Source: Pseudomonadales bacterium (GTDB lineage Bacteria; Pseudomonadota; Gammaproteobacteria; Pseudomonadales; Pseudohongiellaceae). From it: a stretch of 5,234 bases of DNA. Shown here one piece after another: positions 1-5,234 of this stretch. The notes under the pieces were generated by a model. The model was not told the DNA's origin, searched no databases, and saw only the letters and a program-made list of their open reading frames with translations. How positions within the stretch are numbered: position 1 is the stretch's first letter; every line of letters begins with the position of its first letter. Location of the stretch: assembly GCA_022360535.1 (NCBI GenBank), contig JAKSCP010000386.1:1-5234 (forward strand), given 5' to 3'. The translations under genes and the position numbers were made by a program.

Positions 1-221
1 CGGAGATAAATGTGCTTGTTGATGGGCTCATCAAAACTGCAATACTGCTGGTAGCAACGCTCTACCTGCTCATCGATAGACTCGTAGACTGGCGGCAACA
101 GCCCAATCAGATTAAAAGCAAGTCGTTCCTCGGCGGAAAAAGCCGATCCTTTGTTGAGCAGGGGTGTTTCGAGCAGGGATGGTCCTGCATAAGAAATGTA
201 GATGGGTTTGGGATGAGACAT
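1..221 (-). CDS. maeA: NAD-dependent malic enzyme, N-terminal part (runs off the left edge)
   Basis: Malic enzyme oxidatively decarboxylates L-malate to pyruvate and CO2 with reduction of NAD(P), and is a cytoplasmic link between the TCA cycle and pyruvate. Reading leftward from the ATG at 221-219 gives 73 whole codons plus the CG of a further codon, with no stop. The protein starts MSHPKPIYISYAGPSLLE and continues through LLNKGSAFSAEER, LIGLLPP and INKHIYL. These match, in order and spacing, the N-terminal region of E. coli MaeA (SfcA), which has YAGP, LLNKGSAFS, LLGLLP and DKHIYLR. The family is usually about 560 residues, so roughly 13% is present; the NAD-binding and catalytic parts lie outside. 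The ATG agrees with the family N-terminus, and an in-frame TAA lies 16 codons upstream with no ATG, GTG or TTG in between. No good Shine-Dalgarno sequence precedes it. The NAD rather than NADP assignment rests on similarity to MaeA. Family membership is near certain. Confidence 0.93.
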   Translation of the reverse strand, partial: MSHPKPIYISYAGPSLLETPLLNKGSAFSAEERLAFNLIGLLPPVYESIDEQVERCYQQYCSFDEPINKHIYL

Positions 222-286
222 AGGGACTAAATCGTTAAGGAAAGCCTGAAGAGCAATTTTGATTGCTTAGTTTAGCTGGAATCAAG
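222..286 (-). other. Gap between the membrane-protein gene and maeA; weak promoter-like and hairpin signals
   Basis: This 65-nt stretch would have to hold any promoter private to maeA. On the minus strand, TTGATT (285-280) and CAAAAT (260-255) are separated by 18 nt, each matching the sigma-70 hexamers at 4 of 6 positions, so this is a weak candidate only. The -10-like element overlaps a small perfect inverted repeat, AGCAAT at 252-257 and ATTGCT at 262-267, with a 4-nt loop. That hairpin is AU-rich and is followed on the minus strand by CTTCAGGC rather than a run of T, so it does not qualify as an intrinsic terminator. The gap is compatible with either read-through from upstream or a separate weak maeA promoter. 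Confidence 0.25.
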
Positions 287-913
287 TCAAGATGCTTGAC
301 TCTGAGCCTCTGCTATTGCGTTGTAGTGCACAAAAAATTCAACACCGCTAAACAGGATTAAAGCATCGCCTAACAACTCAACACTCTCTTCAACTGCATT
401 TTTGACGTTCCGGCGATAGCCCTCTTCCATGATCGTCATCCACAACTCTTCGTTGCCAATGAGCCGTGAAAACAAAAAGGTGGTGAGAAACCCCGCCATG
501 AACAACCCGAAGCTATAGGATCCCACATGTATGCGGACTTCTGCTGTGAGCTGGCTCCAGTTCTTGCGTGCCTGATAGACCATGACGAGCAACACCAAAG
601 TCACCAGCACTTGCCAGGTTCCGGTTCCAATATTCTGCTCTAGCAGGGCATCGAGTTCACGGATGAAGCAAAGCAGGAAGAAGCCGGCAAACATGCGGGC
701 CAAAATGTTTGCCTGACTCAGTTTGTAGGACATCGCGAACATGCCCAGAGCAAGCACTAGAAAAATGGCTTCCTGAGCGAGTTCAGTGTAGGAATCTTCG
801 TAGAATTTTTCTTCACCAGCGCGGGCATCAATTGCGACAACTGCCATCAGCGCCGCCAGACACAACATGTAGATTATTATGCGGATTAGAAATCCGCGGT
901 GTTCACGAAGCAT
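287..913 (-). CDS. Integral membrane protein of unknown function, six predicted helices
   Basis: I do not recognise the family. The 208 residues contain about six hydrophobic segments, near 9-29, 48-65, 72-88, 98-114, 132-152 and 180-197. A hydrophilic loop (31-47) rich in acidic residues follows the first segment. Polar and acidic motifs sit at or inside membrane segments: FIRELDALLE (83-92) at the end of helix 3 and VEESVELLGD (174-183) leading into helix 6, with E192 and H196 further along that helix. Such residues suggest a functional or metal/proton-related site, but that is inference. The first helix could also be an uncleaved signal anchor; the ARA-G at 30-33 is a conceivable but weak cleavage site. 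The ATG is preceded by AGGA with a 7-nt spacer, which supports this start. It lies 83 nt after the kinase/glycosidase-like gene on the same strand and may share its transcript. No homology-based function can be offered. Confidence 0.8.
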   Translation of the reverse strand: MLREHRGFLIRIIIYMLCLAALMAVVAIDARAGEEKFYEDSYTELAQEAIFLVLALGMFAMSYKLSQANILARMFAGFFLLCFIRELDALLEQNIGTGTWQVLVTLVLLVMVYQARKNWSQLTAEVRIHVGSYSFGLFMAGFLTTFLFSRLIGNEELWMTIMEEGYRRNVKNAVEESVELLGDALILFSGVEFFVHYNAIAEAQSQAS

Positions 914-948
914 TTTTCTTTCCTGACTCCATTCCTGGTCTCATTCCT
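913..948 (-). repeat. Three tandem 12-nt Shine-Dalgarno-like units before the membrane-protein gene
   Basis: Read on the minus strand, three contiguous 12-nt units lie directly upstream of the start codon: AGGAATGAGACC (948-937), AGGAATGGAGTC (936-925) and AGGAAAGAAAAA (924-913). The last A of the third unit is the A of the ATG. All three begin AGGAA. Units 1 and 2 match at 9 of 12 positions; the third is more diverged. Only the third AGGA is at normal distance (7 nt) from the ATG at 913, so it is the likely ribosome binding site; the upstream copies could act as standby sites or start a short upstream frame. Confidence 0.55.
918..924 (-). promoter_or_regulatory. Ribosome binding site of the membrane-protein gene
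   Basis: AGGAAAG on the minus strand, with AGGA ending 7 nt before the ATG at 913-911. This is the best-spaced of three AGGA motifs in the leader and fixes the start codon of the 208-residue protein. Confidence 0.65.
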
Positions 949-958
949 TATCACACTC

Positions 959-987
959 CTGGCGCGAAATCCTTTAGCGAGCGCCAG
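959..987 (-). repeat. GC-rich inverted repeat (hairpin) just after the kinase/glycosidase-like gene
   Basis: CTGGCGC (959-965) and GCGCCAG (981-987) form a perfect 7-bp stem with a 15-nt loop. The stem begins 9 nt past the TGA of the 751-residue gene. No T-run follows on either strand, so it is not a standard intrinsic terminator. It could protect the upstream mRNA from 3' exonucleases, mark an RNA processing point, or control access to the AGGAG at 960-956, two bases of which lie in the stem. The pairing is seen directly; the role is inferred. Confidence 0.45.
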
Positions 988-996
988 CCGCATCCA

Positions 997-3252
997 TCAA
1001 CTATCGGCGTCAATGACAACTTTACAATGCCTGACGTAAATTGGTGAACCCTTTAAAGTGACCGGCCTTGATTCTAATTCATTTCCATAACAATCCTGAA
1101 AGGATTCGCCGAGAAGGTCTTCAGGAAAGTCGGCGTCCGGCCCATGTCGCCAGCACATCGCCAGACGTTCCCCGTTTTGGCGCTGCAATAACACGCGATA
1201 CTCTCCGTGGTTGTCTTTCACTTGCTGAGGCCAGGCTGCGCTCGACACTTCTGCATCGGCCAGCAGACTAATGAAATGCTTAAGTGCATGGTAAGCGGGC
1301 CGCAACCGGAGGACCCCTGTCTCGTCCCGATCAATCAGCCCATATCCTGGGGCCACCAACCGCCACCAATACACACGGTCTACCAAACCGGAACAGAGAG
1401 CAAGCGCCAAATAGCGCAACATAAACGCCGCATAAGTCTCTTCATCCACACCACTGTCATGCAGACTCGCTGGATCAGCATTGCGATAGGCAAACGGTGT
1501 GGTTACCGGAGAGTGGATACCCGTCCCAAGCAATGGCCAATTGACTTCCGATACCACGACACGCTCGACTCCACGCCCGGTGGTTTTGGCAACTGACTTT
1601 GCCAGCGCAAATTTCTCTAAGGCACTGAATCCATTTTGTTCGTTCTCTGGTGCGCCACGACGGTCCACGTAGAGGTGATGCGACATGGCGGCCATGGGCA
1701 CCGATTGTGGCCATTGCTTTAAGGCCGAGATTAAAAACGGATACTCAAAATCGATTGTTGCCGGACCGAGTATGTCGAGTCCCGGATACGTGCGAGCGAT
1801 GTGCTCCAGACAACCGTAAAACCGGTGCAATTCCGGGAAACTCCAGATTCCCCATTTCACACGATTCACTGCATGGCCAAACTCTATGGCCTCCAGGTCA
1901 GTACCGATTTCCTCCAAAGTACTGAGAATAAAGCTATGCCATGCTCCTGGCTCAAGAACTGCTTGCCTGTCCTGCACGAAGGCCGCAGTCACTTTGCGAC
2001 CTGAGGAACACAGTTGTTTTACTAACTGTTGTTGGAAGACTCGTTTCGATGCGCTTTCATGATGGTTAAATCGAACGAGCACCGGAATCGTACCCAGGCC
2101 ATCGAGCAATTCCAGTTCTTGTTCCAACGACTGCTGATCCGGTTCCAACGCAATAGCAACCCGACCAGCCAATGCGATACCGTCGCTAAACGCGGTGGCT
2201 TTTGCTCGTTTGTATTCTCGCCATACCACCGGTAAGGCAGCCAACGTATCAAAAAACATTTTGCCTGATCTGCCAGCAGGGTATTGTTGTGAACGCTCCC
2301 GGCGATCCAGCGCAGCCAGCGCCTGATCTGATGTGTCGTCCCAAATCCAGATATCTCTCGGAGACGGAAAAAAGTCAGTTGCAGGCAATGCTCTGGACTC
2401 TCGCTCTATTCGCGCCTCTCGAATGGGGTGCCGGAGGTTTCTCGTCTGCTGCCTGCGTCTAAACCTGGCTTGGTGGCGTCGAACAGATTTCAATAAAGGC
2501 ACTGGCGCAGGAGAACCCCAATACATGTCCAGAAACATCAGCATTAAATTGGAGGGGATGTTCAAACGTGCCAGATCCTGACCCCTTTGTTGCAATGTGA
2601 CCTCAGAAACCAGACGCCCTCTGTTGAGATCAATGATCCCGCATGTAGTCCAGCGACGGTCAGAACTGGCTTGCAGGAGAATATTTTGATTCCCCAAATC
2701 AAAGTGCAAAAACCCGGCGTCATGCATAGTTCGGCACTGTAAGGCAACATCATTCAATAGCGCCATGAATTCGCTACTGGTTCCCTGCTTGTGCAGCAAA
2801 TGCAGTAATGCCTGATTAAAACTCACAGTACTGTCTTGAAACACCGACAGGTAATAGCTCTCAAGTAAGCGGCTACCCTGTCTTCGCTCAACGAAGGCGA
2901 TAGGTTCTGGTGTTGCGACGTTCTGGTGCTGTAAATGTAAGGCCGCTTCGAACGAACGTTGGGCTTTAGAATTCCTGCCGTGCAAATCGAACCAATCTTT
3001 GAGCGCTGATTGCCGACCGAAACTCTTTACCAATACTGAGAGAGTGTCCGGCCCATTGCCAATAGTGACATGAACATTTCTATTGCGCCCACCGGCGATT
3101 AACTTTGCATCGCTGCCTGAAATAATAGCTGCAATGTTCGGCAGAGACTCAAGTAGTACCGTAGTGTGGAACTCTGCGTTTATCGCTCCGCTATAGTTAC
3201 CGTCAGCGAATTCAATGCTAGAGGATAGCGAATTGTCGTCTCGAGATGCCAC
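997..3252 (-). CDS. WaaP/Kdo-type LPS core kinase domain fused to a glycoside-hydrolase-like TIM barrel
   Basis: The protein has 751 residues, against about 265 for E. coli WaaP. The N-terminal domain (about 40-250) has protein-kinase-like landmarks: VLVK with candidate ATP-binding Lys76, a GRNSKAQRSFEAALHL segment (92-107) typical of WaaP/Kdo kinases, catalytic loop HFDLGNQN (H183, D185, N190) and metal-binding IIDLNR (D208, N210). A basic linker follows (12 Arg within 258-287). The rest fits a clan-A glycosidase barrel: strands near 363-371, 389-399, 420-432, 453-464, 493-504, 519-530, 563-573 and 626-633, then a beta-sandwich (about 670-745) containing CYGNELES and KGSPIYV. Glu569 in VVVSEVNWP is the candidate nucleophile, but strand 4 reads EFGHAVNR where NE is expected. 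There is no signal peptide or membrane helix, so a cytoplasmic location is likely. The start is GTG, 18 nt after the lptG stop, with no clear Shine-Dalgarno. The likely role is phosphorylation of an LPS core sugar next to LptFG; substrate and barrel function are unknown. Confidence 0.85.
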   Translation of the reverse strand: MASRDDNSLSSSIEFADGNYSGAINAEFHTTVLLESLPNIAAIISGSDAKLIAGGRNRNVHVTIGNGPDTLSVLVKSFGRQSALKDWFDLHGRNSKAQRSFEAALHLQHQNVATPEPIAFVERRQGSRLLESYYLSVFQDSTVSFNQALLHLLHKQGTSSEFMALLNDVALQCRTMHDAGFLHFDLGNQNILLQASSDRRWTTCGIIDLNRGRLVSEVTLQQRGQDLARLNIPSNLMLMFLDMYWGSPAPVPLLKSVRRHQARFRRRQQTRNLRHPIREARIERESRALPATDFFPSPRDIWIWDDTSDQALAALDRRERSQQYPAGRSGKMFFDTLAALPVVWREYKRAKATAFSDGIALAGRVAIALEPDQQSLEQELELLDGLGTIPVLVRFNHHESASKRVFQQQLVKQLCSSGRKVTAAFVQDRQAVLEPGAWHSFILSTLEEIGTDLEAIEFGHAVNRVKWGIWSFPELHRFYGCLEHIARTYPGLDILGPATIDFEYPFLISALKQWPQSVPMAAMSHHLYVDRRGAPENEQNGFSALEKFALAKSVAKTTGRGVERVVVSEVNWPLLGTGIHSPVTTPFAYRNADPASLHDSGVDEETYAAFMLRYLALALCSGLVDRVYWWRLVAPGYGLIDRDETGVLRLRPAYHALKHFISLLADAEVSSAAWPQQVKDNHGEYRVLLQRQNGERLAMCWRHGPDADFPEDLLGESFQDCYGNELESRPVTLKGSPIYVRHCKVVIDADS

Positions 3253-3270
3253 GTGCAGATCCGGCCGGTT

Positions 3271-4347
3271 TCAGGCGACGCGACGCATTAAGAAATAGCC
3301 AACAACAGCACAAAGTGCAATCGGGGTCATCACCGCCATTAGAGGACTCAAGCCATAAATCAGACTTACCGGCTCCATCATACGCTGCACAGTGGTAAAT
3401 GCGATCCCTATGGAAAGTGCGATGAAAACCCGGTAACCCATGGTTGCTTCACGCAATGGGCCGAAGACAAAGGACACAGCCAATACAACCAGTGCCAAAG
3501 TGGAAAGCGGCTGCAGTATTTTTTTCCAGAACGCCAGGAAATAAACTGAACTATCAAGCCCCTCTGACTGGAAGAACTGGGCGAAGCGGTACAGTCCGGA
3601 AATGGACTGCTTGTCTGGCTCAACTAACAAGACGCTCAACAATTCTGGCGACAAATCTGCCACCCAATCTTCTTGCAGGTAGGAACTGGTCGTAATGCGT
3701 GTGCCGGCAAACAGACTTTGTTGCACATTACTCATGAGCCAGTAAGGTTCACCACCCTCGTCCACATATTCGGCTGCCTCTGCAAAGCTGGCAGAAACCA
3801 ATTGCCGGTTGTCATCAATAGTGTAGCGGCTGACCCCAAACAGCTGCTCGCCGCCAGGAGCTATTGCATTGATATGAATGAAGTCATTGCCAATCTTGCG
3901 CCAGGTGCCCGCCTCTGAGTTGATGGAGCTGGTGCCGCTGAGTTGGATCGCCTTGTTGCTATTTGCAACTTGTTCCAGTGGCGGTGAGACATACTCTCCG
4001 ATTATCAGACTCAACACCATCACCAGCAGTGCTGGCTTCAGGACGGCGGTTACGATGCGCCATTTATGAACTCCGGCAGTCTGCATCACCACGAGCTCGT
4101 TGTTGGATGCCAGAATTCCGAGACCAAAAATCGTTCCTCCAAGCGCAGCAAATGGAAACAGTTCGTAGATACTGGTGGGAGTAGTCATCGCCACAAATGC
4201 CAGGGCGTTGCCAACCGTATAGTTGCTGCCAGATTCCCCCAGCTCATCGATAAGCGAGAAGATGAGGTCCAGCGAAACGATCACACCCAACACGACGCCG
4301 ATGGACATCAGTACAGCAATTCGAACGTGCCGATCCAAAAGATCCAT
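3271..4347 (-). CDS. lptG: LPS export ABC transporter permease LptG
   Basis: LptG is one of the two permease subunits of inner-membrane LptB2FG, which uses LptB ATP hydrolysis to pull LPS from the inner membrane and pass it to LptC and the periplasmic bridge. With the start chosen here it has 358 residues (E. coli LptG has 360). Helices lie near 11-33, 60-80 and 99-120, then a periplasmic beta-jellyroll domain (about 130-265), then helices near 276-297, 303-322 and 332-354. NNELVVMQTAGVHKW (82-96) corresponds to the cytoplasmic coupling helix that docks on LptB. Family signatures include IGEYVSPPLEQ (116-126), SISGLYRF (248-255) and FVFGPLR (293-299). An upstream in-frame ATG at 4362 would add MEICL, but the ATG at 4347 overlaps the lptF stop as TGATG, has GGAG 9 nt upstream, and begins MDLLDRHV like the family. 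The gene is coupled to lptF. Confidence 0.96.
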   Translation of the reverse strand: MDLLDRHVRIAVLMSIGVVLGVIVSLDLIFSLIDELGESGSNYTVGNALAFVAMTTPTSIYELFPFAALGGTIFGLGILASNNELVVMQTAGVHKWRIVTAVLKPALLVMVLSLIIGEYVSPPLEQVANSNKAIQLSGTSSINSEAGTWRKIGNDFIHINAIAPGGEQLFGVSRYTIDDNRQLVSASFAEAAEYVDEGGEPYWLMSNVQQSLFAGTRITTSSYLQEDWVADLSPELLSVLLVEPDKQSISGLYRFAQFFQSEGLDSSVYFLAFWKKILQPLSTLALVVLAVSFVFGPLREATMGYRVFIALSIGIAFTTVQRMMEPVSLIYGLSPLMAVMTPIALCAVVGYFLMRRVA

Positions 4348-5234
4348 CAGGCAGATCTCCATCGATTAAGCGTTCGAGTTATGCTGGCGTTATAGGCTGC
4401 CACTCCGGCACCGATGAAAAGCAAATGTATCCACCACAATCCAAAACTGGGATTCAACTCTCCTTCTGCTATTAGATCGCGACAGAATTCCAGGGAGACA
4501 AAGTAGGCGACGTAGAGCAAAGCTGCCGGGAATAACTTGCTGTACCTGCCCTGTCTCGGATTAACTCTGCTCATTGGCACAGCAATCAAGCTAATGACTG
4601 GAATCAATAACAAAGTCGAGAGTCGCCACTGCAATTCTGCCTGGTGAGCCAGCTCGCTGGACCCCAGCAGGCTGGTGGTTGGCAGTGTGGATTCTTCCAA
4701 TACTGCTTCGAACTCTTCCGGCGCTGGCAGCAAAATGGCCTGTCGATCGAACTGACCGATAGTGAAACCACCCTGCCCCGGCGAGCCGTCGTACTGCAGC
4801 ACATTGTCCAGACGCATAAAGCGCGCGCCCGTCTCGCTGTCTATTTCCGGTCGGGCTGTGTCCGCCAATAGTATCCTGGGAGGCTCACCCGCCTCTTGAC
4901 CATCCGGAGTCAGCGCCACAAATACATTATGTAGTTCTCTGCCTTCTGCTGCTGCATCCTGAATACGTTCAGCATAGGTAGTGCGCTCGCCGGCACCAAA
5001 GGTCTGAAACTGGCCGGCGACAATCAAATCGATTTCAGTTAATTGATTTTGCGTTAGTTTGAGCTCTTCCCCCTTCCGCAAACCAAGCGGCGCCAGATAC
5101 AGGCTAATAGAAGCCACCAAAATCATGATCAGTGAAGTTGCCCCGGCTGTATTTAATAGCAGTCGTTTCTGACTAACCCCAGAGCCCATCAGAATAACCA
5201 TTTCGTTGTCGGCATACATGCGGCCGTAAGCCAG
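4347..5234 (-). CDS. lptF: LPS export ABC transporter permease LptF, N-terminus outside the window
   Basis: LptF is the partner permease of LptG in LptB2FG. The frame is open to the right edge, where the codons before the internal Met read LAYGR, so the Met at 5219 is not the start. Alignment from memory to E. coli LptF (366 residues) puts the first residue here near residue 74, so helix 1 and most of helix 2 are missing. In the 295 residues present, YADNEMVILMGSGVS (7-21) corresponds to the LptB-contacting coupling helix. Helix 3 is near 24-48 and the periplasmic jellyroll domain near 55-200, with GQFQ at 74-77. Helices 4-6 lie near 203-220, 233-250 and 266-283. The segment PMSRVNPRQGR (220-230) is a strong LptF signature (PLSVVNPRQGR in E. 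coli). The TGA stop shares its A with the lptG ATG, giving translational coupling. Identification is secure. Confidence 0.96.
   Translation of the reverse strand: MAYGRMYADNEMVILMGSGVSQKRLLLNTAGATSLIMILVASISLYLAPLGLRKGEELKLTQNQLTEIDLIVAGQFQTFGAGERTTYAERIQDAAAEGRELHNVFVALTPDGQEAGEPPRILLADTARPEIDSETGARFMRLDNVLQYDGSPGQGGFTIGQFDRQAILLPAPEEFEAVLEESTLPTTSLLGSSELAHQAELQWRLSTLLLIPVISLIAVPMSRVNPRQGRYSKLFPAALLYVAYFVSLEFCRDLIAEGELNPSFGLWWIHLLFIGAGVAAYNASITRTLNRWRSA
4357..4360 (-). promoter_or_regulatory. lptG: Ribosome binding site of lptG, inside the end of lptF
   Basis: GGAG on the minus strand lies 9 nt before the ATG at 4347, within the last codons of lptF. This spacing favours the ATG that overlaps the lptF stop over the ATG at 4362, which has no purine-rich motif at a suitable distance upstream. 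It therefore decides the lptG start. Confidence 0.6.

Noticed and set aside
12..230. 72-codon plus-strand frame at the left edge
   Set aside because: It is antisense to the malic enzyme N-terminus, which matches a known family closely on the minus strand; the plus-strand product has no recognisable features.
252..267. AGCAAT/ATTGCT hairpin as a terminator
   Set aside because: The stem has only 6 bp and is AU-rich, and no T-run follows on either strand; it is noted only as part of the gap.
945..973. Possible extended -10 promoter (TGTGATAAG) before the membrane-protein gene
   Set aside because: The hexamer matches at 4 of 6 positions and no -35-like sequence lies at 16-18 nt upstream, so support is too weak.
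709..1047. 112-codon plus-strand frame spanning the gap before the membrane-protein gene
   Set aside because: It is mostly antisense to the membrane-protein gene, has no ribosome binding site I can see, and its composition looks like a reverse-strand shadow.
1207..1596. 129-codon plus-strand frame inside the kinase/glycosidase-like gene
   Set aside because: It is wholly antisense to the barrel domain, where the minus-strand frame carries clear strand motifs and is unbroken for 751 codons.
2263..2330. Repeated GCCTGATCTG inside the kinase/glycosidase-like gene
   Set aside because: A 10-nt repeat with only two copies inside coding sequence is expected by chance and codon usage; no further copies or structure were seen.
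4348..4362. Upstream ATG at 4362 as the lptG start
   Set aside because: It has no Shine-Dalgarno, whereas the ATG at 4347 has GGAG at good spacing, overlaps the lptF stop as TGATG, and matches the family N-terminus.

Overview
The window reads as gammaproteobacterial chromosome. The LptF, LptG and malic enzyme sequences all resemble the Escherichia coli proteins, but the gene order after lptG is not that of enteric bacteria. I cannot name the species from this sequence. Every gene I can support lies on the minus strand, so the genes run from the right edge to the left edge.

Layout in transcription order: (1) lptF, entering from the right edge without its first roughly 73 codons; (2) lptG, coupled to lptF by a TGATG stop/start overlap; (3) a 751-residue two-domain protein starting 18 nt after lptG, with a WaaP/Kdo-type sugar kinase domain at the N-terminus and a glycoside-hydrolase-like TIM barrel plus beta-sandwich at the C-terminus; (4) an 83-nt gap with a hairpin and three tandem 12-nt Shine-Dalgarno-like units; (5) a 208-residue integral membrane protein of unknown function; (6) a 65-nt gap; (7) the first 73 codons of an NAD-dependent malic enzyme (maeA), which runs off the left edge.

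LptF and LptG form the membrane part of the LptB2FG ABC transporter, which extracts mature lipopolysaccharide from the inner membrane. A WaaP-like kinase immediately downstream fits this setting, since WaaP-family enzymes phosphorylate LPS core sugars at the cytoplasmic face of the same membrane. The unusual point is the fusion of that kinase to a glycosidase-fold domain. This domain keeps the candidate nucleophile glutamate on strand 7 but appears to lack the usual Asn-Glu acid/base pair on strand 4. With no signal peptide or membrane segment, the whole protein is predicted to be cytoplasmic. The six-helix protein that follows may belong to the same transcript, but its role is open. The malic enzyme is probably a separate metabolic gene that happens to be adjacent.

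No tRNA, rRNA, CRISPR array, insertion sequence or clear Rho-independent terminator was seen.
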